NCBI GenBank assembly: GCA_947396885.1
Contig: OX377203.1
Coordinates: forward strand, 28,957,253-29,021,252
DNA from: Heligmosomoides polygyrus polygyrus
Lineage: Eukaryota; Nematoda; Chromadorea; Rhabditida; Heligmosomidae
DNA: 64,000 nt
Reading direction: 5' to 3'
Part shown: piece by piece, positions 42,343-53,760 of the stretch
How positions within the stretch are numbered: position 1 is the first letter of the stretch
Layout of the letters: the number at the start of each line of letters is the position of its first letter
Notes under the pieces: generated by a model
What the model saw: only the letters and a program-made list of their open reading frames with translations
Told to the model about the DNA's origin: nothing
Database searches by the model: none
Program-made: the position numbers and the translations under genes

Positions 42343-43018
42343 ATCAGCGAATTCTTTGCCTATTGAGCTTCATCTTGGGTTATTCATTCTGTGTAAGGTT
42401 CGAGACCGCAATATTACCTCTTTCAAAGAAATTTGTTAGGCAACAAGATGGAACCTGGGAGTGGGTGTAAACTGGATATCATATGCAGCAGGCAAATGAC
42501 CTCCTACTTAAAGGAGGAACATCGAACTTGTTATAAATATTTCAGAAGATTTTTGTTGGGCGTTCGGCGGCCACAAAACTGTTGCGGCAGGAGCGACATA
42601 GACTTACTACTGCCACAGCGTCTTCTGCATGTAGCTGCACAAACATGCTTTGCTGTCGCTCTCAGCTATTTCAGAGCTCCCCGGTTCACCTAGGCAAAAA
42701 ATGGCTACTTCGATAGGGAGTTGGATGACCTATTCGAGGAAACGGGCAGCTTGTTTCCTGGTGAAAAGATTCTGGGTTCCCTTGTGACGAAAAGCTTAAT
42801 TTTTAAAAGCCACATATTTGAACAGCATAATTCAGTAGTTTGTTCGAGCTCAAATGTTACATAACAGCACACTCAGGCACTCCGAGTCAGTGCCAGCTCG
42901 CCGCGCATGGACAGACGGCGAAAAATTGTATGTTAAGGGATGCTTCAATGCGGCAAGCCGAAATGTGATTGGCTTATCTAATGGGAAAGTATTCGTTTTT
43001 TAAAACCGCTTCGACAGT
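42343..43018. other. Spacer between inverted arms
   Basis: An open frame at 42433-42693 (86 aa, Cys-rich start) has no recognisable similarity. Nothing else identified. Confidence 0.35.
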
Positions 43019-43310
43019 GTTAGGCATGTATAGCATCCGGAAGAGGAAACTGCTCTGCCTGCATCCCGAATCAATTCATGGTTCTCGGTTTCTGCCCAGG
43101 CCAAGCAAGCGTTCCATCCTTCCGAGGTCGATAATCTGGTACTATACTTATCTGGGAGGGATAGAACAGTGACTTTTAAACGGATAGCCACGGGAAGCAA
43201 TTGTACAAAGCAAAGACGCTTTAAAATTGCCTACAACATATCCATTAGATGTAGAATGCGTGGCGCATCTCGCAAAGGAATTGACTTACGCCACCGTTGT
43301 TCCTTTATGC
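43019..43310 (+). mobile_element. tRNA-headed SINE, family S1, plus copy
   Basis: Body GGTTTCTGCCCAGGCCAAGC, then TTATCTGGGAGGGATAGAAC, and tail GAATGCGTGGCGCATC. The A-box region is diverged. Confidence 0.6.
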
Positions 43311-43477
43311 ACTGCCTCAAGTAGAATCCAAAATCGTAGTCTATTGAACAGCAAGAGAGAGTCGTAGCTATACAACTTTCACTTTTATCGGCGTGAATCA
43401 TAATTTGTTCCAGTGGCATTGCAGTATTTGAGAATGTTGCGAGCAGGTCATGACTAGTCTTTGAATGGGCAAGGACG

Positions 43478-43824
43478 CACTGGTATAATGCTCAAAGGCC
43501 AGGGTGCAGAGCATTTTGTAAAGGATGTTGTTGGACAGGGTAGCCCTTGTAATGCGAAGGCATGACCTCATGGACCTGGAACCTAGGTGTGAAGAAGGCG
43601 AGACGGCGCGGAGATCTGGTCGACGAGCGCTGTGCTCAGGTCGAGCCTTCAGACCCTAGAACACGAGTAGGGGCAGAATGGCAGGGAACATCAGTTGTCT
43701 TGGATACCCTTCATATTATATAAGAGGAAAGCCCTCGAGCTGCACAGGAATGCCACGTGGACCGTTTTTCAAACTTGAACACAAACGGGGAGTTATGGGA
43801 AGAAGATGAAAAGGCTGTGAGTTC
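43478..43824 (-). repeat. Right arm of the inverted duplication, ends at the gap
   Basis: The arm stops exactly at the N run, so the true end is hidden. The missing sequence probably mirrors the region left of 41995. Confidence 0.9.
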
Positions 43825-44024
43825 NNNNNNNNNNNNNNNNNNNNNNNNNNNNNNNNNNNNNNNNNNNNNNNNNNNNNNNNNNNNNNNNNNNNNNNNNNNN
43901 NNNNNNNNNNNNNNNNNNNNNNNNNNNNNNNNNNNNNNNNNNNNNNNNNNNNNNNNNNNNNNNNNNNNNNNNNNNNNNNNNNNNNNNNNNNNNNNNNNNN
44001 NNNNNNNNNNNNNNNNNNNNNNNN
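43825..44024. other. Assembly gap of 200 N
   Basis: A round-number N run, so the length is likely a placeholder. Confidence 0.98.
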
Positions 44025-44050
44025 GACCAGGATAGATCCAGAACGAGTAA

Positions 44051-44422
44051 GGCCTATGGCATACCGCCGGCGACGAGTCCAGCGACGAGAGGAGCGGAGC
44101 GACGGGGGAACTGTGGTTTCAGCGACGGCGGTGTTGGGCGGGGGCGAGCATTTGCACTGGAGCGCGGTTAGCGACGCTTGCGTGCGTGAATGCGTAGTGC
44201 AAAGGGTCGGGCGACAGCTGGTCGACGTGCAAAGCGCAGCGACGACCGGTCGCTGGCGGTATGCCCCCTCCCCCAACGACACGCAGTACCGACGTGGCAG
44301 CGACAACCGGCAAGCACGCGCTCTCTCCCCATTGTTTCTGACAGGTCCCAACACGAATAGTCGATTACTTGTCCGTTGGCAGTGCCGTCGCCGGACTCGT
44401 CGCTGGTGGTATGCCATAGGCC
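44051..44422. mobile_element. Tourist/PIF-Harbinger-like MITE A with TAA duplication
   Basis: Begins GGCCTATGGCATACC, ends GGTATGCCATAGGCC. TAA at 44048-44050 and 44423-44425. The inverted repeat extends inward with GCGACGAGTCC/GGACTCGTCGC. 372 bp, no ORF of note. Confidence 0.88.
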
Positions 44423-44744
44423 TAAGGCCTATGGTATAGTCCCGCGGAAGTACCCGCGGGATGTCCGCGGACGGAAGGTGCACCGCGGAAGGCGGTCGCC
44501 GACCAGCATGGTCGGCGGCCGACACTGAATGATAATCGCACTGGTGCGCGCTTATCATTCCGCGAATTAGGAACGTTCCAAGTTCACGGAATCGGTCGCT
44601 TTCGAGTTGGAGCACGTTTGTTTTTTATAACATTTTTGATAACACCGACCGACAGCCTCCCGCGATGCAATGTACTGTGGGAGTTTGTCGGTCGGCGGGG
44701 TCGTCCCGCGGACGGGAAGTATACCATATACATTTGTCCTTGGG

Positions 44745-44970
44745 AAAAATTTCGAATTTCGAATGATCGAATAATATTCGAATATTCGATTTTCAAAATT
44801 TCGAATTTCGAATGATCGAATAATATTCGATTTTCAAAATTTCGAATTTCGAATGATCGAATAATATTCGATTTTCAAAATTTCGAATTTCGAATGATCG
44901 AATAATATTCGATTTTCAAAAAGTCGAATTTCGAATAATCGAATTTCGAATAGTCGAATATTCGAATAAT
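44745..44970. repeat. AT-rich minisatellite, left array of element B
   Basis: About five units of roughly 42 bp with TTCGAATTTCGAATGATCG and AATAATATTCGATTTTC. The array on the right end (47905-48120) is built from the same TTCGAATATTCGA words in inverted orientation. Confidence 0.85.
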
Positions 44971-45228
44971 CAAATGAACACTATTATTTACTGTCGTCAC
45001 CCATTGGTTGACATTTAATTATTTTTTATTACCCACTGTGAAGGAAATGGATGGCTGCTCCATCCATTTCCTTTATGAGACCAAAGGACAATAACAGCGG
45101 TATAATGGCAATGAAGCACGCTTTGCTTCCCTAAGAATTCGTGCACCGAGAAGAGAGAAACACCTTGGGTAGGCAGAGCTAGATTGTTATAAGTCTTTCT
45201 CTATAGGTTGCTATCTTTCCTTATGTTA

Positions 45229-45324
45229 TACAGTACCGTCGGTAAACGTTCGCCAAAACGCGGCCGGCGGCGGATTAATCCGCCGCCGGCTGCGTTTTGG
45301 CGAACGTTTACCGACGGTACTGTA
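45229..45324. repeat. 96-bp loopless palindrome (mini-MITE)
   Basis: 48-bp arms with a single mismatch and no loop, starting TACAGTACCGTCGGTAAACG. TA at both ends would fit a TA duplication with CAGTACCG termini. Sits inside element B. Confidence 0.9.
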
Positions 45325-47900
45325 GCGAAGCTTCCAGGTGGTAAAAGAATGATTATCATGGGCGGAGAAATGACACAAAGGCGATCTGGTGCAGAAAGGG
45401 CGCACTGGAGTCTCATGAATGGCATTCAGTTTGTGTTCTAGCTCCGTTGAAGAGAAACGGACCCGCGTTGGAATCTAATCTGACAAGACACTACGACTTG
45501 GACAGTGTTAGAGCGAAAATGGGGATGGCTCACTTAGGAAACGGAGTATGACTTGCTCTTGTACTCCATAGCCATTGCTCTTCCTCTCTTCTTCAACGTC
45601 TTTACTGGCAGAAAGCAGGAGCTTTCTAGGCCCCTGAAAGTTCTACCTCCCTACCGCAGCCCCTTCGGCTCTAATCGTTCCCTTGTTGTAACTGGAGTAG
45701 AAATACAAAACGAATGTTCTCCCGTAGTATACTGAAGGTAAAAATATCTGTGTACAGGCATAATCCTAATCACTTGCGATTCACGTGTATGACCACAGCA
45801 CGCTCGACGGCCGTTTACAAGGAAGCAGGTGCGCAGCGGAGGGCCGCGCTTGCAGCGCTTACTTCGCGTCAACTCACAAGGGAGGTCAATGAACCTCCCG
45901 TGGGAATCTTATAAGTGACCTATTGAGCACTGTGGGGGATTGTCCGAGAGGCACCCCAGTGGTTTAAAACTGAATGCAGCTAAGGGACATTTTATTTAAC
46001 GAATTTACCGAATTTACCTTTTTAACGCAAAAATTTTTCGTTAAAAAGTGGTCGTTAAAAATTTACCGAAAAAAATTTAACGCACACCTCTGCTGCCCAT
46101 CGCCTCCCGACCACTCTCTGCTAATCGAAGGTTTAGGGACTTGTACTCCCACAACTCCGGAGATCGAAACCAGGTTTCGCCCAAACGTCGTCTAGAGGGC
46201 TAATTGAGGTGCTGATCGCAAATCTAGTAAACGTTTTCGCGTGATCGCGTGATACCGCATTTTCATGAGTGATCAAGTTTATCAGTTTGAGTACATAGAA
46301 TCGCTTTCTTCACCTACATATGTGATCAGACTTGCTTTCCAGTCTTCGACTTTGAGATGGAAAATAGTGCACGAAAAATGGATAGTTTAGAAAAAGAAAT
46401 GACAGATTCGTGGCAGCAGCCTAAATAATTTCCTAAGGCGAGGAAAGGACGAAATCAGTGGTCATGACAACCCCATCCTTACTCACGAACACACACTATG
46501 AAATATCGTAAGCGGCCAAATTGTCGAAATTGGATACAATATTCGTGCTCTGCATCCAAAATAACAGTACAGGCGATGTTTGGGCGAAAAAAAATCGACC
46601 TCCACTCCACTTTTGGAGTCACAATAGTGCAACGCGGCCGGTTATTCTGCACCTTTTCTCGCACGTACTCACCGTCGCCTATTGTGGTCGACGGTAACAC
46701 CGAACGCGTTTGCCAGCTTCGTGATCAGAACCTCAGTCAACCCTCAGGACAACATTTGTACTAAATTTTATTATCTAATTACGAAGTCATGGGGATTAAT
46801 ACAAGTACCTACGTTTGCAAAGCCCACCCCCCTGTCAGTGCGGGAGAGTGGCCGAGGAAGAATAGGCTGCAAGAAGATCAATAGAATAAGTTAATCATAT
46901 ATGTAAATTTTAATACTCAAACAGTTTCAAATTCAATGTCTAAACAACGAAGTAGAATTAGAAATAACCTGGGGTATACATGAACTCTAAATCACACTGT
47001 ACTATAACAAACACAAGTGGAAAACAAGCAACAACTAAAACAAGTAATAACTAAAGCAATGATAACAACAACACTAAACATGTCTTTTGTTTCGCCTCTA
47101 CCTTCATACAAAACATGTTTATAATTAGTCACCCCGAGGCTCGTCAGTGAAGAAGGTGACTAATTAATTTAGTGGTTAGTACTGTATTTGGTGTTATATG
47201 CAAATGCTACGAATACTACGGAGTACAATACTACGGAGTGAGTCAAAAATGATGCATTTTACAAGAGATGCTAAAATTAGTAAAATTTACAAGAGAAACG
47301 TTCTCTATAGGAACCCGAAGACTGATCAGCACGTCCCAGAGATGGACTGAAGCAACACATTTCGATCATGTTCGTAAATATGGTTAAAATGAGAATATGT
47401 TCTACATTTACCAAAACGCACAGCAATCCGTAAACAACTCGCCTAGATTCGAACCTGGACCTCTCCCCGCTATCCACGCCCCGACCGCAGTGAATGATTC
47501 ATTTGACCCAATAAATCGTTAGATTTCTAACATCTAACTATAATTAAAGCTCTATTGCATCTGCATGTTAATTTCTGAGTATTTCAAGGTCATTCAAGGC
47601 GTCACTTTCGCCTTATCAGCCAGCACTGAAGTGCTACAGTTTTTTGTAATTTTTGACCTACCCAGATGCCCGCAGGAATTTGAAGACCACTACGGTGCTT
47701 CTTAGACACACCCTTATAACAAGCAATAGGTCATTTTGAAAATCTCCACGGGAAGTTCATTGATTTCTCTTGTCAGATTACGTACACACAATTCGGCGCA
47801 CTTTGAGCGACGCGCGAAACTCAAACATCGTTTTTTATCATAAGGTCAGACTCCCCTGGTTCTCGAAGAAGAGTGCCACTGACTTGTTAAGAGATTGATA
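45325..47900. other. Interior of element B
   Basis: No transposase, no long frame and no clear repeats apart from short hairpins such as ATTAGTCACC/GGTGACTAAT at 47127-47162. Confidence 0.4.
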
Positions 47901-47904
47901 AAGA

Positions 47905-48120
47905 ATATTCGAATATTCGACTATTCGAATATTCGATATTCGAAGCCTTCGAATATTCGAATAAACGAATATTCGGATATTGGCCAATTTCGAATATTCG
48001 AATAAACGAATAATTCGAATATTGGACTTTCTCGAATATTCGAATAATCGAATAATTCGAATATTGGAGTTTTTTCGAATAGTCGAATATTCGAATATTC
48101 GAAATTCGACTATTCGAAAT
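47905..48120. repeat. AT-rich minisatellite, right array of element B
   Basis: Repeated TTCGAATATTCGAATAAACG and related words, mirror-like to the left array. Confidence 0.8.
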
Positions 48121-48288
48121 TCGAAAAGGACAAAGGTATAGTATACCAGCCCGTCCACCGACCGCCACCGACGATCCGCGGAAAATGGGCGTTGCGGACT
48201 GCCGCTATTGGGTGCGCGTTGGGTCCCGACTAGATTATTCCCGTTCCGCGGACACTTCCGTGGGACTATACCATAGGCCTAACTGTAT

Positions 48289-48402
48289 GGCCTATGTCAT
48301 ACCATTGCTCACCCCGAGGGAAGGCTTATGATAGGCTCCCATATCGACTCGCGCGGTCGATATGGGAACTTATCAGGCTTTGCTCGAGGTATGACATAGG
48401 CC
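48289..48402. mobile_element. 114-bp Tourist-like MITE C
   Basis: Begins GGCCTATGTCATACC, ends GGTATGACATAGGCC. Internal hairpin CCCATATCGAC/GTCGATATGGG. The flanking 3 bp are TAT on both sides rather than TAA. Confidence 0.8.
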
Positions 48403-48405
48403 TAT

Positions 48406-49548
48406 GGGCATGCGATTTCTGGTTGATTTTCGGCAAAAGTCGACCAGAAATCGAGTTCCCTCCCCTACCGCGCATGACGGCCTTTTTTGGTAAGGGTTTA
48501 TTACATGGTAAAAAACATTATTTGAAAGTTAGAGGTATTTTCGAAATTCTAAAAATTAAGCGCGTTATGAACATCTTTGTGATTTTCTCCAATGACGTCG
48601 ATGAAGGTCGATCAGAGCCTCTGGGTAACTTCACGAAAAATATTATGAATCGGTTACATTTTAGAGCTTCAAAAATCTCGCTAGCTTTTCGAAAAATAGA
48701 GGAACAGAGCATTCTTATCGTTTCCAAAAAGGAGGTCTTCATGTAAGCGCAGGAGGGGGTTCGATTTTCGGCAAGTATTCCAGCAAAATCGACCAGAAAT
48801 ATAACCCTCGCCGCGCGCATGAAACCTCCTTTCTGGAAGCTGATCTTTATATAGTAAGAAAGCATTTTTCTCTATTTTTTAAAGCTAGCGGAAAAAAATT
48901 TATCGAGTTGATATGATCATTATTTTTGTTAATGTCCAGTTTTGTTGCTCCGATGACATTGGTGCAAGATCGACCGGAGGTCGATTCAACCCGTTCGATT
49001 TAGAAAATCATGGGCTTTTAGCGTGTCTTGTTCAAGATGTGAAACTTTTTGTGGCAGAATTTGAATCGTATAGGTGGTCTGCTTCGGTTAGAAAGTAATT
49101 TTGCTTTCACGAAAAACGAGAACTTTGAATACGATTTATCCTAATCATATCGACAACAGAGGAGCTTGTTTTATTTGCTGTATCATTCACAAGGATTGGA
49201 TATTTATAGGGTGCAATTTTATTTTTTGATGATGTTTCCTTCAGATGGGAGAGAATAATTTCCAAGCAAAGTTAACGAATGGTGCAAAATCAAGGTCCCT
49301 GTTCAAATAGAAGATGTTTTTCAGAAAACGAGGTTTTACTGCTGTGTATCAAGCGGGGCATAAAATGTCATGAGAAACGGTCTCATTCTCCGATGTGTCC
49401 TCTTTCAGATGAGATAAAATTATTTAGGTAAAAAGTCCATCCTTCGGTCACGACTCCGTCATCTATTCGAAAAGCGCGTCAAAAAAATTCTGGGGGAAGC
49501 ACTTAAGTTCTTGCTTCAACGGTCGAAATTTTATTCAGTAGTGTGTCG
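48406..49548. other. Spacer with weak duplication
   Basis: Segments at about 48423-48490 and 48761-48835 share GATTTTCGGCAA, CGACCAGAAAT and CGCGCATGA, a diverged direct repeat about 338 bp apart. No gene recognised. Confidence 0.4.
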
Positions 49549-50284
49549 AGTAGTCTTAATGCTTCTGTGCCACGCAGGTCTGTTATAGTGGAACAACTTT
49601 ATTCGGCCGACGTTTCGACAACTTCGTCGTTTTCAAATGCCTGAAAGAAGTTCGAAACCTAAGACCAGACACTCATTTCGGCAAAAACCTCCTTCTCCAG
49701 CTCTGTCAGTTTCAATATTTCCTACGAGTGTCAAGCAGAATCTAACTGAAGCAAGCCGAACTACCGTGTTCCACAAGTACTGAGAGAACGTTCAACTACG
49801 CTACCACCATTGAGCAACACGATGAGACCTACTAACTGCGGATCCATACTGATGTTAAGTGTATAGATTGCACGGTCTCAGAGCTCGCACAGCGGGATGA
49901 ATGGCAGAAACTCATTAGCGATCGAAAACGCTGTTCATCCCGCTGTGCGAGCTCTGAGACCGTGCAATCTATACACTTAACATCAGTATGGATCCACAGT
50001 TGCTAGGTCTCAGTTGCTCAATGGTGGTAGCGTAGCTGAGCGTTCCCTCAGTACTTGTGGAACAACGGTGAGTTTGGCTTGCTTCAGTTAGATTCCGCTT
50101 GACACTCGTAGGAAATATTGAAACTGACAGAGCTGGAGAAGGACATTTTTGCCGAAATGAGTGTCTGGTCTTAGGTTTTGAACTTCTTTCAGGCATTTGA
50201 AAACGACGAAGTTGTCGAAACGTCGGCCGAATAAAGTTGTTCCACTATAACCAACCTGCGTGGCACAGAAGCATTAAGACTACT
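49549..50284. repeat. 736-bp near-perfect palindrome
   Basis: Arms of about 350 bp each, few mismatches, around a 30-nt centre near 49905-49935. The outer part of both arms has the GGCCGACGTTTCGACAACTT and GCCTGAAAGAAGTTCGAAAC motifs of the Penelope-associated repeat. Left boundary AGTAGTCTTAAT, right boundary its complement. Confidence 0.93.
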
Positions 50285-52011
50285 CTCGCAATATGCCCAG
50301 GTTTTATGAAAACAGAACATGGAGGAGTGTGTCGAGTGTTGTGAGTGGGTCTTTTCCATGATATCCTGAAAAATCTTGTAGAAAATGAGCTCTGGAGGTT
50401 ACTTCGAAATCTGCTCGTAGAAAGTCTTTTTTAATTAATAAATTTCAAATGTAGAACAATCGATAATCAAACCTTAAAAATTTTATTCTCATAGTATGAT
50501 TTTCATAACTGTCCTCTTCAGTGAGTCTTCTTCAGCTCGCAATACATATTCTTCAATGTAGAAGTCACACCTGGTAAGAACAATTTATTAGGAGATACGA
50601 ACACCACCAAAAAGCTGGGAAAATTGGACACGTTGCTCTGCCAAACAAAGAGATAGTACGGCCCCCCTTCAATTCTCGAACCTCAAGCTTCACTCTGGCT
50701 CCTTCGAAAATGTCTGAGAGATGCCTCATACCGAGGATATTTTGAGGAGGGACACTCGTGGGAAATAAAGTATAAAGAAGAACAAACAATTAAGAAAATA
50801 GGCCTTCAGAAGCTTCTTGTTAAGAGACGGTGGTCTAAATTAAACGAGAAATAGTATTTTTGGTTTTTAGTGACCAGAGAAGCCTGCATATAACGCGCAT
50901 GCTCTAGTCGTGCCAAAACATCGCTTTTTTGTAAGGGTTAGGTGATATATGGTGGGATACCTCCTTATCGATTTGGTTCTTTCACCCACTGAGAGATCCA
51001 ATCCATCCGAAACCAAAGCCAATAAAGGTGGAACAACCTCACGAAGGGCCTAGCAAGAGGAAAAATAGGATTTTTTCCAGTCCTATCTGGACTCCTGTTA
51101 CAAGCCGTGGTGTCGTGCTGTAAACAGATGTTGGCTGCACATCGAAAATGCCGTGTGCACTCCGCCATGCTCTTCTGCAGAGGTGGAGCCAAAAGCACGT
51201 GATGAAATCGAGCCTCGAAGCCCCTCTCATTCAGGAGGAAGCGACGGGTGCCTCCACCTACTTCGTTGATTCTGTCCCTGCACGCTGCAGAATGGAGTGC
51301 TGTTTTGGCGCATGCCTTCCTTCCATCCCTTTTCAAAGGCTTCAGCCTCATCGTCAGCCCTTCGTTAGAAACCAATCCTGTAATAGCAGGGACTCCTCGG
51401 GCGTTTCGTTTTCTGAGTCCGCTTTCTGATCGAAATCACTGCGTTGTTGACGTGTCTGGTGTGTGCAGTCACTCCCTGCTGTTGTTTCCCCCTTCTCATA
51501 TTCAGAAGGGACTTCATCAGCGTTAATCGCGTGTTTATATCGTCTCCTCGCACTGTTACCCATCAGCAGAGCTGCCTCGGTTCTCAATTGCTGGCGTTAG
51601 CCGGGGCAATTTTCTCGTCACCTCGAATTGCACGCGGACTCGCCATGGCAGCGTTCCTCCTCACTCAACCGTAATGAGGTATTCGAACAGCGTGCCTTTC
51701 ACGGACGTTGACTAGGATTCAGCAAATTAACGAATTCAGCACTGCTGTGCACTGTATACGGTCAATGATTCTTCAACACGAACTACGAGAAATAACAGTC
51801 GGTTAGCGAAGCGAATACCCTCTCGCGTTCCCTAACGAGTTGATGATCAATTCGCTAGCATCATTTAGAACACAAGATGTGCTGATTGTGTATATATTTA
51901 CTTTATTATATCTAGTTTTTCTTAATTTTTATTTTTTTCACTTCTAGCTGTGGCGATTTTAGCTGATCAGATGCCTGCTGTTCCTTGATGTAATAGCGTG
52001 CCCTTTGGCGC
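50285..52011. other. Spacer with open frames at 50965-51674, not assigned
   Basis: Overlapping open frames on both strands at 50965-51674 (largest about 136 aa on the minus strand) do not resemble a known family. No splice-supported gene was seen. Confidence 0.35.
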
Positions 52012-52012
52012 A

Positions 52013-52059
<47 letters not shown>

Positions 52060-52061
52060 GA
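52012..52061 (+). repeat. (AAAT)n tail, likely 3' end of a retroelement
   Basis: GCGCATAAATAAATAAA... preceded by GTAATAGCGTGCCC. The minus strand at 56471-56530 shows the same GCGCATAAATAAA junction, so this is the 3' end of one retroelement family. Confidence 0.6.
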
Positions 52062-52445
52062 CTGAAGAGGTAGTCCTACGAGCAAATTTGCAGAAAATGA
52101 ATGGAAGTGTTGAATGTTTCAAGATCTCAAAACACTACACAATATCCACTGAATGCTTTTGTTTCATCTCCTTCAGATTGATGTCACTTTGAGAGTGTTG
52201 AATTACTAAGCTAATTAAGGAGCCTTGTGATTCTAAGTCCGAATTACTTTCGATCAGTTACTCTTATCAATAACTGTAGTGCTGCGCTCCCGGAAGTAGA
52301 TGGCACAATGGGCAGGAAGCGCTGGGCTCTCTTATGTACGTCGAGTGGGCTTTAGTGCTGCTGGTTCATTCTGGTCGGCCAAGAACTCCATCCCTGAACT
52401 AGGTGGTACCCATGGGTAGGAAACCCACCGGGAAAAGGCAACAAG

Positions 52446-52802
52446 TTGGTCTTTCGCTGTAATAGTAGGCGCGTTCCAATACGTCAGAGATTTGGTGTCG
52501 CTTCACTTGCTGGCAAGTTATGTGAAGCTTTCGTACGGTGGTATGGCCACGTTCTTCGCGCTAGTGGTGACTCCGTTCGGAAGATTGGCCTCAACATAGA
52601 TATGCCGGGAAAATGGCCTAAACGATGGCCTAGGCAACGTTGGCTTGATACGTTGCACATGGACTTAAAGGCAGCTGGTATCCACCGCGATCAAGCATTT
52701 GATCGTGCGAAGTGCTGTCACCATACCAAAAGAGCGGACCCCGCCTTGAAGCAAGAGAAACGCTGAAGAAGAAGAAGAAGAAGAAGAAGAAGAAGAAGAA
52801 GA
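52446..52802 (+). pseudogene. 3' fragment of the RTE-like LINE with (GAA)n tail
   Basis: Frame 52446-52766 gives RQRFGVASLAGKLCEAF, RWYGHVLRASGDSVRKIG and LDTLHMDLKAAGIHRDQ, the C-terminal end of the RT seen at 23444-25008. The (GAA)n tail follows at 52766-52802. It retains the base missing from the larger copy. Confidence 0.88.
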
Positions 52803-53625
52803 GAAAGTAGGCGCGTCCCAGAAGGGTCAGCAAATCACCTCAACTACATCTTGCACTGATAAAATAGCAGCTTTAAAGTAAAGTAAAGTGATGACGATCC
52901 ACTGTGTTGAAGTGGATGTGAAGATGTGATCTGAATTCAACAATTCGTCGTCGTTCACATGCCTTTTCAAAGTCTGCAGGAGGTTTTGAAGTTTGATGTT
53001 CCCTCAATAAATGCCTCTAGTATGCCTTCTAAATTCTGGTGCAAGTTTCCGCCGTTCTGAAATTGCAGATTCAAATGGTCACAATTTGTTCAGATTTAAC
53101 CATATTAATCCACCCATATATTATAACAAGCGCTCCGACACGCCTAATGGCGTGACTCGCACTTGCGCGCTTCGCGCGACTTTGCAGCATCGCTGACCTA
53201 AAAGTAGTTCTTGTCAAACTTAAAATTCGCTGACATCTAGGACTTGCTGCGTACTTCATCGGCATCAAGCCGTTCACCACTTAGGTACCTTTCATCATAG
53301 ACATTTTCTCAACATCGTCCAGTAACATCATTGGTTTGTGCGCAGTAGTTCGGTCCCTCCACTGTTGACACGTCTTCCGAATCCGGGCGCCAGCTTCCCC
53401 CTCACTCGTTTCTTCTTTCTGGATCTAATTGCTGGTCCGCCTTTACTGGTCTTCCCCCCCCCACCTTCCTGGTCCTAACCCCTGGCCCTCTTCCTTGTTT
53501 TCACTATTGATCCCCTACTGGTCTCTTCTTGCCGGCTTCCCCGTCCTGGTCCCTCCTTCAGGTCGTTCCTTTCCTTCCTGGACGCTCACCTGGTCCACCC
53601 TAGAGGCCCCTTACTTCCCTTCTCC
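52803..53625. other. Spacer
   Basis: At about 52935-52990 there is a degraded copy of the TCGTCGT...CTTTTCAAAGTCTGCAGGAG motif. Otherwise a C/T-rich tract at 53390-53640 with no gene recognised. Confidence 0.35.
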
Positions 53626-53760
53626 AACTTCTCTCAACGGTAGGTCGGAACGGCCTAAGTGTTGTATATGGGCAGAACCGTCTCTCCCTGGGAGGTAACA
53701 AACTGGTTGTATCTCGACCCCAATACAATTCTGCGCAGAGTTAGGGACGATGGTGAGTAA
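53626..53760 (+). repeat. Solo copy of the terminal region of the 2-kb element
   Basis: CTCAACGGTAGGTCGGAACG, CAGAACCGTCTCTCCCTGG and GACCCCAATACAATTCTG match 55392-55500 and the inverted right end at 57215-57385. Confidence 0.8.

Larger units (their letters stand above)
44426..48279. mobile_element. 3.85-kb non-autonomous Tourist-like element B with TAA duplication
   Basis: Begins GGCCTATGGTATAGTCCCGC, ends with the near-complement CTATACCATAGGCC. TAA at 44423-44425 (shared with element A) and 48280-48282. Each end carries a subterminal GTATACC...TTTGTCCTT motif (about 44720 and 48125) and a long CGAATATTCGA-type array (about 44745-44970 and 47905-48120). No transposase frame was found in the 3 kb interior. 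Size and symmetry argue for one mobile unit, but independent insertions could have enlarged it. Confidence 0.7.

Noticed and set aside
50965..51674. Overlapping open frames up to 136 codons
   Set aside because: No recognised domain and no splice support.
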